From: Richelia intracellularis HH01
GTDB taxonomy: Bacteria > Cyanobacteriota > Cyanobacteriia > Cyanobacteriales > Nostocaceae
Assembly: GCF_000350105.1 (NCBI RefSeq)
Contig: NZ_CAIY01000082.1
Span: 1 to 55,995 of the forward strand
Length of the DNA: 55,995 nt
Direction: 5' to 3'
The position numbers and the translations under genes are program-made. The first letter of the stretch is position 1. Each line of letters opens with the position of its first letter. The notes beneath the pieces are model-generated. The model searched no databases, was not told the DNA's origin, and saw nothing but the letters and a program-made list of their open reading frames with translations. Positions 1 through 9,588 of this stretch are shown here, one piece after another.

Positions 1-457
1 AAGATATAAAAATATTTTGCATACATCTATTTATCTGGGCACTATTTGTACTAAAAATAAGTAGAATTTATGAGACTCATATGTGTAAGAAAACCCTATT
101 TATAACAAGGCTAATTCATAATAAAATAAACTTATTTTTATTAGAAAGTATGTATGCAGACATGTATTTATCAAAAATAAATGAAATTATGCCTATCTCT
201 TGGAATTAGAGAATAAATTAGTTGACTATACTTATTTATCCACATTTTTAATTAATATCGTAATATAACTAGCTAATTAAATAAGTTCTCTAACTAGGAG
301 ACTGGTAGAAATAACTAAGAGAACAGGCTATATAATAAGAAATAAAATATTATCCTGGGAAAATATAACCTAAAAGAAGAACGAATAAAATATATTTAAA
401 TATTACTAGACAATAAATTAAAATAGGTCAATAAATTTCCAAATACTTTCAAAGTTT
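1..457. other. Non-coding AT-rich leader region
   Basis: No open frame with protein-like composition and no RNA gene was recognised here. It precedes the decayed SpoIID-like gene and may hold its former promoter, but no clear element is visible. Confidence 0.5.
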
Positions 458-1449
458 TTGCTTTCCCTATTTAAAGTGTGCTATTGGCATTTTGGTCTTA
501 TTTTATGGATTACTCTAGCCACTCCTGTTCAAGCTTCTTTAATTATTCGTGTGGTAATTATAAGAGAAGTTGAAAAGCTAGAATTGGGAAGTTCTACTGG
601 TGCAATTGTTAGAGATGCTAGGAGAAAGATTAAAAGGAAAAGAGTATTATGCAAAAAGTTTATCTGGGATAATTCTATTAAATAAGTGGCGTTCCAATTT
701 ATTTTGGATTGAACCTACAAACAAGGGATTTATTTATATTAACGGTCGCTGGTATCAGGGTAGAATGCTCATTGTCCTAGAAGAGAAAGGGTTAACGGCT
801 ATTAACTAGATAAGTTTAGAAGAATACCTTTACAGCAACAAGACGAGGAGCTATTGCTCTCTACAAACGTCAAAAAAATTTGGGAAAAACTCATTGTATG
901 ATGTTGGGAGTAGCCCTGGACGCTGGCAAATTTATGGGGTATGATTAACCGGCACCATAATCCTTTAGCTGCTGTACATAAAACTGTAGGACAGGTATTA
1001 ACTTACAACAATAAAATTTTCCTTTCAGCTTTCCATACTTGTGATGGAGAGCATACGGAAAATGTAGAAGATGCTTGGGGTAATAAGTTACCCTATTTAC
1101 GTGCAGTCCCAGATTTTGACCAGAATATTAAATACTGTAACTGGGTATAAAAATATTTCCCACTCAATATACAAGTGCAACAGTTCCTGAATTAGGAGAT
1201 GTAAAGCAGATACGAATAGAGCAAATATACCCCTATTAAAGTGTAAAATCCTTAAAAATTATGGGTGATAAGGGTTGGATAGTTTTAACAGTAGAAAAAA
1301 TACGTAATGTCCTCAAGTTAAAAAGTATGCGTTTTACTATTCGTCAGAGTATTAGCAGCTTTATGTTTAGTGGATTTGGCTTTGGCCAAGGCTTAGGTAT
1401 GAGCCAGGCATGGGGCCAATTACTTGCAAATTCTCGGGTGTTATTTTAG
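458..1449 (+). pseudogene. Decayed SpoIID/LytB-domain secreted protein
   Basis: Four open pieces in different frames together read as one SpoIID/LytB-type protein. The first (458-685) has a signal-peptide-like start (LILWITLATPVQAS) and a segment resembling the family's GSSTGAIVRDA stretch. The second (to about 809) reads LFWIEPTNKGFIYINGRWY and GLTAIN, followed after a stop by an LEEYLY motif typical of the SpoIID core. The third (941-1150) gives GQVLTYNNKIFLSAFHTCDG and HTENVEDAWGNKLPYLRAVP, the signature of the family. The last (1261-1449) gives LKSMRFTIRQ and FMFSGFGFGQGLGMSQAWG, the conserved C-terminal motif. At least three frameshifts plus several in-frame stops separate the pieces, so no functional product is expected. 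In Bacillus SpoIID is a lytic transglycosylase; cyanobacterial homologues are secreted proteins of uncertain role. Identification rests on motif memory, but the order of motifs is right, so the call is fairly firm. Confidence 0.85.
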
Positions 1450-3119
1450 AGGTGAATTCCTTACAAAAATTCGAGTGAATAAGTAATTAGATTATTATTT
1501 TATTGAGGCACGGTGCTTGTATCTTTTTTTTACTGGTATAAATATTTTAACAGTATCAAATTATTATCAAGAAGCAATTTAGAATTAAAGTAAAAATTCT
1601 GCAACTTGAAAAGCTTATTATAAACTACAATTTAGATGAAAATTCCGTAATATAATAAGAATTAGTATTAAATGTTAGTCAAAAAAATATACGTACATCA
1701 CTATATAATTTTACTCCAGGAGAAGCATCCTCTCCAAAAATATGTGTATGCGTCAAAGTCTCGATACTTTTCTTAATGTTTATTGTCTTATTTATATATT
1801 CATATCAACGTTTTCTGAGTCATTTATGGGGGATAATAGTCTTAGTATAAATATTAATGAAATTTAGTATAATATCACCAAGCATACATAAGACTATCAT
1901 AATCTATTTCTAATTTTACTTTACTCAAAAATTTTGCTGTAATCATTTGGTTCCTGTTTTTCTTTATTGTAGTTTTCATATATTAGAAAAAGTCAACTTA
2001 TCAGACTCAATAAATGTTTTTCTAGTATGCATAAGAATGAATTTATGTAACTATAATGTTATCTCTCATAAGACCAGCATTTTCATATCCCTTTTAATCT
2101 ATAGTTATTCATATAGTAATAGGCTTGATTATAGTTTATTAAGACAAAAGTAAATTTGAAGAAAGTATTTGGCAATATTAGAATACTCCCAATGTAATTC
2201 TATGTAACTTACTTCTATGTAATTTACTATGGAGTTTTATTAAACCGGATTTATCTTCTGTTCAGAAAGCAGTATTGGTTTACTAGTAAATTTTGCTTTA
2301 AAAGCCTTTATATTCAATCAAGTCAATATAGTAGTATGAACTACTATGGGATTAGCCTTATATTAAATATTTAGTATTATTCTAATTCAGTTACTAGACT
2401 TTAATATTGTTTTCTACTTCCCAGCAACTCCATCATTTTGGTTATGATATGAGATCACAGCTTACATATTAGTCATTATGTGGAGAATTAGGCTAGTACT
2501 TTCCACTCTGGTTACAACTGCTAATCTAAGATGAAATCCTGGAATAATATTAAGTTTGTAATGCCTTCTCATAAAAGAATAAGAAAAATGACTTTCATAC
2601 AGAGCATGACAGGAAGTAGAAGGATGATTGCCAAAAATATTTACTTCTAATAGTTGGCCGATTTATTTTATAGGTGTCATAGTCATAGTTAATTACTTTC
2701 GCCTCCATATTATCTTTGATTATTTCCTATGATACTAGGTCTATAAACTAAATAATGACCCACCTCAACTTAACAAGTTAAGTCTATATTCTTATTACTA
2801 TCTTTGAAACAGGTAAGAGTTTTCAAGTTACACCATACATGTTAGTAATACTAGGACCACTGAAAATTGTAGCAATACCACAAAATATTATGAAGCAACT
2901 TGAAATATTTTTTTGAAACTTATATTTCATCATATTAATAAGAAGTACTATACCAATTATATTTTTTAGCAACCCAAATTCAGGAGATAGAGTGGAACAA
3001 AATCCAAATAATAGAATATCTATCTACTATATAGGTAGAATGCTCCGCTTATTATCACTACTCTAAGTTGATATAAATAAGGTAAATACTTGGCATCATG
3101 GGAATTACAAGGTTTATCT
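1450..3119. other. Long non-coding stretch, possible gene relics
   Basis: About 1.7 kb without a credible gene. The only open frame over 60 codons (1947-2153) has low-complexity composition and no recognisable motif. Around 1720-1850 a hydrophobic stretch interrupted by stops could be a relic of a membrane-protein gene, but I cannot name it. An imperfect tandem duplication of 15 bp lies at 2198-2227. Confidence 0.45.
2198..2227. repeat. Imperfect 15-bp tandem duplication
   Basis: Copies 2198-2212 and 2213-2227 (ttctatgtaacttac and ttctatgtaatttac) differ at one base. It lies in non-coding DNA. Confidence 0.8.
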
Positions 3120-4403
3120 TTAATCCCCTCTTTCTTTTAATGGATGCTGCCATTCAGTTTCAATTCGTGCAGAACTGTCTATTTCTTGTATTATTAAATC
3201 TGTGCTGGTGGAATACACAGAATCATCTTTACTAATTACCTTTTCATTTGTAAATTGGCCAGCATATTCGATCTTTTGTTGTAATTTAGAATTATTTCTG
3301 GCTAACAAACTGGATCTAGCTTGTCGTTGCTGGTTGCGATAACTAATCTTGGTATTACACCACTGAGTCCAGAAATAACGAATTAAGGGTATTGCTAAAA
3401 ATCCTATCCCATAAGTCCATAAAATCCAGTATATTCCTTGAACAAAGCTGACCAGTCCACCAACTTCTGTCGTAAACCTTATATCTGTTAATAAGCCACC
3501 AATAATCAAAATACCAACAAAATTGACTAGCCCAAGACCAACACTTAACATCAATTGTCCAGGAGTAGCTTTGCTAAACCGCCAGGAAAATTCCTGCAAA
3601 TAATCTGATACAGAGTGATGATGTTTTTGGGATGCACTGACCTGTAATTCAGGAAAGTAGTATACAATATCACCTGTATTACTAACTTTAGGCTGTCCAT
3701 TAAAACGGACAAGTACCGGTAACATATAATCTTCATCTTCCGGGGAGTATCCTGAACAAATGTTATCCAAGTAAGGTGATATTTGTTCTGCTATAACTGC
3801 ACCAGAATTATTACGTATTACGTCTGCTACTTCTTGCCAACGCCGTTCTTCTAAATTCACATTAGGGTCACCATCGCCAAAAAGAAAAGAAAATACTGCC
3901 TCCAAGAAATTCAGCTCATTTTTTTCTCGACGTCCTCCTTGTTTGTAAACCCCATAATTAGGACTCAAATACCAGAGTAAATCTGAGAAATAGATAAAAC
4001 TACCACTAAAATTACCACCGCGATTATCATTATCTTGGTCAGATTTGGAAGAAGTAGTAATAATGAAAATTGCTACATACGTTAAAACTATAGAAACAAT
4101 TAATAAAATCCCAAAGAAAATACGAATCATGTAAAAAAGAACTTTCCAAATCCTTCTCGACCATTCCTGCAATTGCAAGCTCAAATCTTTACTGTACAAA
4201 ATATCCCGAAATTTGCGCGGGAACTCGTAAACTATATCGCCTGACTCGGTAACTTGCATATGTCCACCAACATCAGATGCCAAGGCTAATAATCCTTGAC
4301 TTGCCAGCCCAATATTTAATCCCGTTTGAGTAACTACATCACCTATAGTGACACGGTAGTCCAGGTTCTCCACTGCTTGCATAATAGCTTGATTGGGAGA
4401 CAT
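3120..4403 (-). CDS. Conserved cyanobacterial/plastid membrane protein with duplicated N-terminal module
   Basis: 427-residue membrane protein of unknown function. The N-terminal 75 residues look like a small helical module ending in GDIVYEFP. A related module recurs at about residues 190-255, ending GDIVYYFPEL, so the protein carries an internal duplication. Between them is a transmembrane region (about 85-117, rich in I, L, F, V). Two or three further transmembrane segments lie at about 280-350, followed by a basic, polar C-terminal tail. The overall plan resembles conserved cyanobacterial proteins with plant chloroplast homologues (At5g03900-like, sometimes labelled iron-sulphur cluster biosynthesis family). 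That link is from memory and no Fe-S ligand cluster is visible. The start is supported by GAGGG about 5 bases before the ATG. It stands alone, with a decayed gene downstream and a divergent kinase gene 1.1 kb upstream. Confidence 0.8.
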   Translation of the reverse strand: MSPNQAIMQAVENLDYRVTIGDVVTQTGLNIGLASQGLLALASDVGGHMQVTESGDIVYEFPRKFRDILYSKDLSLQLQEWSRRIWKVLFYMIRIFFGILLIVSIVLTYVAIFIITTSSKSDQDNDNRGGNFSGSFIYFSDLLWYLSPNYGVYKQGGRREKNELNFLEAVFSFLFGDGDPNVNLEERRWQEVADVIRNNSGAVIAEQISPYLDNICSGYSPEDEDYMLPVLVRFNGQPKVSNTGDIVYYFPELQVSASQKHHHSVSDYLQEFSWRFSKATPGQLMLSVGLGLVNFVGILIIGGLLTDIRFTTEVGGLVSFVQGIYWILWTYGIGFLAIPLIRYFWTQWCNTKISYRNQQRQARSSLLARNNSKLQQKIEYAGQFTNEKVISKDDSVYSTSTDLIIQEIDSSARIETEWQHPLKERGD

Positions 4404-4966
4404 TTTTCCCTCTTGGTGAAAATAACTCTTCCTTTTCTAGTATAAAGTTTGGTTTGAGGGAATTTATTTAGATTATCGGTTAATTCACCTTCTGAATTAT
4501 GGAAAAACCCCTCTTTCAAACTTGCTTATTTGTGAATGTATACTAAATAGAGTAATTTCCTATTAAATCTTGAGTATATGTAGAGAGTTCGAAAATTGCC
4601 CGGCCTAGAATAGGCTAATCAGCTACCACAGCTATATTCAGTTTTTGTAATAATTATTAATTATATATTTTCATATACTAGTTACAAGTTCTCCTACAGA
4701 GGTAGATTTTTCTTCTGATTAAGGACTACTAGGAGAGTGGATAAGCATTTAAACGATAGCACATTAAGGTTGATAGTGATATGATTGATCATCCTAACGT
4801 TTGGACCTCTATTAGGAAATCTTCTAACTACCTATGAAATAACAAATTTGGACTAGATTCAAAACTTAACCGTTAATATATCAAAATAGATGAAACTTAA
4901 TTATAATGCAAATAGCATATTTTTTTTATTCACCAAGGTTTTTATTTTTATTAACTATCTAAAGCT

Positions 4967-4995
4967 AATTTCATATCAATAAATGATATGAAATT
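4967..4995. repeat. Inverted repeat, 12-bp arms
   Basis: Arms aatttcatatca (4967-4978) and tgatatgaaatt (4984-4995) are exact reverse complements around a 5-base loop. It lies in a divergent intergenic region, so it is not a terminator of either flanking gene. Confidence 0.8.
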
Positions 4996-5290
4996 TCGAC
5001 ATATATGTTGTATTGATAATTTGGTATTATCCAGAATCAAAATTAAACTGTCTAGATCAGACTCGCTTTTTATACTCACTAAAACTGAATAATAGATTTT
5101 TTATTTGATTTCATCATAGAAAATAATTATACTCCATAAATATAATTATAACTTAAATAATGGATTTACTAGTTAAAAACCTATTACATTAGGCATATCC
5201 TAAGTGACTTTAGTATATCATTTGTGTGCTTTTACGCAATATATACGGATTAAATCTGCATAAAAAGTATTATTTAGTAGGTTAATAGCA

Positions 5291-5334
5291 GTATCATAGT
5301 TTGAATTATATTAATATAATTCAAACTATGATAC
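5291..5334. repeat. Perfect 44-bp palindrome
   Basis: The whole 44 bases equal their own reverse complement (left half starts gtatcatagtttgaattata). It lies between two divergent gene starts, about 155 bases before the kinase gene, so it cannot be a terminator of an intact neighbour. Either strand would form a long AT-rich hairpin. Confidence 0.9.
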
Positions 5335-5418
5335 TTTCTTATTGTTACAGTAATATTATGTAGGTAGATTTAATTTCTTGCTCAATAAAAAAATATAAGA
5401 GTCATTTATAAGAGTTAT

Positions 5419-5430
5419 TGTATCGATACA
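5419..5430. promoter_or_regulatory. Possible operator palindrome TGTATCGATACA
   Basis: A perfect 12-bp palindrome about 60 bases upstream of the kinase start codon, in a position where a transcription-factor dimer could bind. No regulator is assigned. Confidence 0.35.
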
Positions 5431-5488
5431 TATATGGTTTAATTAAATTAGTTAGTATATTTTTTATTTCTAAAATACCTATATATAA

Positions 5489-6589
5489 TTGAATAATCTC
5501 ATTCATATAGCAAGTCAATTTAAGCCTAATGGAATAATCACTGATATTCAGGAATTAAAATGTGGTAATATAAACAGAACTTTTCTGATTACATTAGATA
5601 GTTTCATAGAAAAGTGTTTTATTCTTCAATGTATTAACACTCAGGTTTTTTATAAGCCAGAGTTAATAGTGAAAAATATGTCTGTTTTTACAAGCCATAT
5701 TTTCCAAAGTCTACAGGATTTTCCTAGCACTAACGGCAGACGATGGGAAATTCCAAAAATGTTACTTACTCTAGATTCTCAAGCGTATTTTATCGATATC
5801 AATAACTCCTTTTGGCGAGCAATAACATTTATTGAAAGAGCAGAAACCTTTGATACAATTCAAGACTATAATCATGCTTATGAAGTTGGCTATGCTTTAG
5901 GTACATTTCATAAGTTGACTAGTGATTTACCTATAGACAAACTAGTTGATACTCTTCCTGGTTTTCATATAATATCTACTTACTTGAATCAGTTTACTGA
6001 TGTTAAATTACAATATAATAGACTCACACAATTCCCGGAAATTAATTATTGTTGCAAATTTGTAAATGATCGTTATACATGGGCACATGTTTTGGAAAGG
6101 GCTATTATTCAAGGGGATTTACGTTTACGTACTATTCATGGTGACCCAAAAGTTAATAACATCATGATAGATACTCTAACCAAGAAAAGTGTTAGTATTA
6201 TTGACTTGGATACAATTAAACCTGGATTAATTCATTATGATATTGGTGACTGCTTGCGTTCTAGTTGCAATCGTCTGGGAGAAGAAACTCAAGAGTGGAA
6301 GGAAGTAAGCTTTGATACTGATATTTGCCAATTTGTACTAGATGGATATTTCTCAATTGCCAAAGATTTTCTGACTGATAATGACTATGAATATATGTAC
6401 GATGCAATCCGCCTAATTACATTTGAACTGGGACTACGATTCTTCATAGATTATTTAGGATATAATACTTACTTTAAAGTCAAATATCCAGAGCAAAATT
6501 TAGTTAGAGCACTGGTTCAGTTCCAACTGACTAAAAGCATTGAACTCCAAGAAGATATTATCCGCAAAATAATTCAAGTAATGAGGTAA
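5489..6589 (+). CDS. Phosphotransferase (APH/NahK-like small-molecule kinase)
   Basis: 366-residue kinase of the aminoglycoside phosphotransferase/choline kinase fold. The catalytic loop HGDPKVNN spans residues 217-224, with the general base D219 and the Mg-binding N224. The DFG-equivalent IIDLDT spans 237-242. The N-lobe opening CGNINRTFLIT and FILQCINTQVF (about 25-54) closely recalls N-acetylhexosamine 1-kinase (NahK/LnpB) and its relatives, which phosphorylate the anomeric carbon of a sugar. The substrate here is inferred, not shown. Length fits the family (about 360). The start is TTG at 5489; no in-frame ATG lies nearby before the conserved N-lobe, so TTG is accepted. The gene is isolated, with over 0.7 kb empty on each side, so context gives no pathway clue. 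It appears intact. Confidence 0.85.
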   Translation: MNNLIHIASQFKPNGIITDIQELKCGNINRTFLITLDSFIEKCFILQCINTQVFYKPELIVKNMSVFTSHIFQSLQDFPSTNGRRWEIPKMLLTLDSQAYFIDINNSFWRAITFIERAETFDTIQDYNHAYEVGYALGTFHKLTSDLPIDKLVDTLPGFHIISTYLNQFTDVKLQYNRLTQFPEINYCCKFVNDRYTWAHVLERAIIQGDLRLRTIHGDPKVNNIMIDTLTKKSVSIIDLDTIKPGLIHYDIGDCLRSSCNRLGEETQEWKEVSFDTDICQFVLDGYFSIAKDFLTDNDYEYMYDAIRLITFELGLRFFIDYLGYNTYFKVKYPEQNLVRALVQFQLTKSIELQEDIIRKIIQVMR

Positions 6590-7083
6590 TTTCATTATAT
6601 TTTTACTTATACATATTTAAAATTCTTGATTAAAGTCTTACTAATCATGATAGATAATACTTTGGAATAAATCATCTTATCAACCATGTCAAAATGTTTG
6701 TTTATTCTTGAATATTTCAGTTAATAATTTTGACAATATGACTTTATGATGTCAGGAATTATTGAAATTTGAAAAATATGAATACTTCTAGTATTTTTTC
6801 TTAATATGTAATTAATAATAAGTATATTAGATTTGATGCTAATTTATTTTTAGGATGATTTATAAATCTCAGTTATCAAATCCTGAATGTAAGTTATTTT
6901 GTACTCAGTTTCACTTCTTAATTTAAAAGGATTTTGAAGCTTTACTTCACTAGTAAAATAGAACTTTTATAACTTATATTCAATATTGTAGAACAAAAAA
7001 ATTTATTGAGTTTAAGGTGATAAATTTATACAAAGGCAAAATAGTTTAACTTGAGGCTTAAAGGTGAAGTATTGTTGCCAGAG

Positions 7084-7135
7084 CAAAGTCCATGGTGTAA
7101 TAGGCTATTCTCTGCTTATTACACCATGGACTTTG
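7084..7135. repeat. Long inverted repeat, 19-22 bp arms
   Basis: Arms 7084-7102 and 7117-7135 are exact reverse complements (caaagtccatggtgtaata and partner). Three more pairs, one G-T, extend the stem to 7105/7114, leaving an 8-base loop. It lies about 500 bases after the kinase gene. No T-tract follows directly. Confidence 0.9.
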
Positions 7136-7285
7136 GGAATTTTGTACTTACTTAATGCTAACTGCTCATTAAATTATATAAATTTTATTTGATAATTTTA
7201 TAAAAAATAAGCTTAACAAGCACTTAGAATTACAGAGTTTCAACTAAAACTCTAGTTTATTTCTTAACAACTCTAAAATTCACAC

Positions 7286-7308
7286 ACCCCAGGATTTTTT
7301 CCTGGGGT
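7286..7308 (-). terminator. Hairpin terminator-like element
   Basis: Stem accccagga (7286-7294) pairs exactly with tcctggggt (7300-7308) around a T5 loop, 54 bases beyond the stop of the minus-strand gene at 7362. The stem is unusually GC-rich for this window. The minus-strand tail is AT-rich but lacks a long T-tract, so it is a likely rather than certain terminator and could serve both strands. Confidence 0.6.
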
Positions 7309-7361
7309 ATTTACTTTAATTTAAAATTAATTCATTGATATAGTATTATTATCCCTGTAGT

Positions 7362-7865
7362 TTAGAATCTCCAACTGACTCCACCTTGGATTGAGAAAGC
7401 ATTGCTGCTACGATTTCGATAAGAATCAAACGCGATGATAGCATTACCAAAAATGACAGTATTGCTGTTGGGGATTATGTAATCAACTCCAGGCTGTAAG
7501 GCAAAGCTAATTTTATTACCCACAGTAGAAGATTTATCCTCACTTGCTAAAACCAAACCAACTCCCAAATAAACATCTGTTTGCCAATTTATTGGCATAT
7601 CATAAGAGATAGTAGAAATAATGGCAGTACTATCACCAATTAAAGCTTGGGTACGTAAAGAAACAGGATTTTTTAAAAATTTATAACGGGCTGATATTAT
7701 TCCTCCTACTTGGGAGTCTTCAATTAAACCCATAGTTGTTCCCACACCAACATAACTCCCATAGGTAACCTGTGCTGATGATGATTGGATATTACAAGTT
7801 ATACCCAATACACTACTAGCTACTAATCCGAAAATCAGAAGCTTTTGATTATACTTTTTAGTCAT
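7362..7865 (-). CDS. Small secreted/outer-membrane beta-barrel-like protein
   Basis: A 167-residue protein with an N-terminal signal peptide (basic start KKYNQK, then a hydrophobic run LLIFGLVASSVLGITC, and an SSSAQ cleavage-like region). The mature part alternates hydrophobic and polar residues and is rich in G, S, T and aromatic residues. It ends in WRF, as expected of an outer-membrane beta barrel with a C-terminal aromatic residue. A longer frame begins at 7895, but an AGGAG motif sits about 10 bases before the ATG at 7865, so that start was chosen. Its job is unknown; porin-like or surface barrel is the best guess. It reads toward the 7286-7308 hairpin. Confidence 0.75.
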   Translation of the reverse strand: MTKKYNQKLLIFGLVASSVLGITCNIQSSSAQVTYGSYVGVGTTMGLIEDSQVGGIISARYKFLKNPVSLRTQALIGDSTAIISTISYDMPINWQTDVYLGVGLVLASEDKSSTVGNKISFALQPGVDYIIPNSNTVIFGNAIIAFDSYRNRSSNAFSIQGGVSWRF

Positions 7866-9588
7866 ATAGATAGCACTCCTCACTCTGATTTTCATATAAT
7901 TTGAGATTGGTTGTTAGTGATAACTCATCTTGTTTTATAACTCCCATTTTAGGATAAGAGAATCAATACATGTATTAACTAGTATTATTTGACTTCGGCA
8001 GATTATGTATGATTAGTAACTATGATTGTTATGTTATTAGTAACCTCAATATTTAATAGATATATAGCTAAATAATACATATCCTAACACTCAATTACTA
8101 TTTACTTCTTAATATAGTGATGTTATTGAATAGGATGTATGGAAAAATGGGGTTAAGAACTATTTTAGAATCAGCATCTACTATTAATTGTCCAAAAGTT
8201 ATTATGTCTATTGACACCAAAAATATCTAACCACACTAGCAGTTTATCCTTTCGGGGTGTTACTTTCTATGTTCATTTATTAAAATACGTAGTGAAGTAT
8301 TTTGTATATAGAGATTTTATACAATGATGGGTTAATAAAAATAGGAAATTTTATAAGTATTAAGCTCATCTGGAGAAAAATATTTCACTAACTAAGATTA
8401 GATTGTATTAATTCAAGCTCAGTGGTCAGTCTTGCAAACTATAAAATCACTATAAGTATTTGTAATATTACCTTGTGCCAAAAATATCTACTGCGTGAAT
8501 AATAATTGATGAAAATATTAAGAATATTAAAACAAAAATTAAGACTAAAGCAAATACTAATATATAGTTAAGTTTATCAATAAATTATTTAATCTATTGC
8601 AACTATAGTAGCATCTAAAAAAGAAAAAGTTGATTAACTAATACATATAACAAACAGTTATTGGGTTTTGAGTAAAATCAGATAAATAAGTTATTATTTA
8701 GTTTAAAAATATTGGCATTTGGGGATATCCTTTTATCAATTTTACTAGAGGTTTTTCGCAATTATATACCTTTAGTTTGTTGATCTATGGAGAGGTAATG
8801 AATTATATTATTGCCTTTAGCCACAATCCAAAAGCATTGTTAGAAGTTAAGCCAATAGGTGAGTATCCTTCACATTCACAACAAAGGGAAGTGCAATAGT
8901 ATGTTCTCAAAGTTAAAACTCTGAGTTTTTAAGAGGCATAGCCTTCGGGTATTTCAGGATAAAAGGCCAATTTAAATTCATTCAGTAATTGTAGTTGTTT
9001 CAGAAGCGCAAGGCTGTTTGAATTCAATACACATTCTTAATTATCTTGAATTGTAATTATTATCTTGGGTTACTTTTAGGGATTCGGGCACATTTGGAAA
9101 TTAAACTCCAGTATCAATGATAACTAAATAAAATTAATCGTAAAACTTATATTTTATTTACCTTATTTTCAATAGCATTTTTTGTTATACCAACTATATA
9201 TAGTTTCATAAAGTTTGACATCAAAACTGACTATTTAGTTGTATAGAATACATACTATTGTTTTTAAAGTACTAGTATTTATGAGGTAGTATATATGATA
9301 AGCAAAATATTTCGGCGAGTTTAGGAGCCCGGAATGTTTTACACTAAATTACTATTATGTTTGATTATCAAGATTTAAATAGCCAACATTTTAGAATCAA
9401 ATTGCTACTGTTATTTAAATGGCTAAAGTTCAATTATACGAATCTACAATAATCCTGATAAGCATCTTTAGCATTGAAATTATTTTCTTCCCATAACCCG
9501 GAATTTTGTTAATAGTTAGTATTGACTTGAAAGTGAAATAGTATTATTTCTAATTTTTGCAATTCGCATGTACTTAGAACACTTTAAC
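7866..9588. other. Long non-coding stretch
   Basis: About 1.7 kb with no credible full gene. A 33-codon frame at 8798-8899 follows a GGAGAGG ribosome-binding-like motif and reads MNYIIAFSHNPKALLEV onward. It matches nothing I recognise and may be a gene relic. Many stops in all frames suggest eroded DNA. Confidence 0.45.

Larger units (their letters stand above)
4404..5488. other. Divergent intergenic region with palindromes
   Basis: A 1.1-kb gap between two divergently transcribed genes. No gene is seen. It contains a 12-bp-arm hairpin at 4967-4995, a 44-bp perfect palindrome at 5291-5334 and a 12-bp palindrome TGTATCGATACA at 5419-5430. The last lies about 60 bases before the kinase start, so promoter or operator sites are plausible. 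Confidence 0.55.
6590..7361. other. Convergent intergenic region
   Basis: About 770 bases between convergent genes with no open frame of note. It holds a 22-bp-arm hairpin at 7084-7135 and a C/G-rich hairpin at 7286-7308, either of which may end transcription. Confidence 0.55.

Noticed and set aside
1947..2153. 68-codon plus-strand frame
   Set aside because: Biased I/L/S/Y/N composition expected of AT-rich non-coding DNA; no ribosome-binding site, no motif.
8798..8899. 33-codon frame with a GGAGAGG ribosome-binding-like site
   Set aside because: The site is attractive but the peptide matches nothing known to me and ends early; kept only as a possible relic in the region note.
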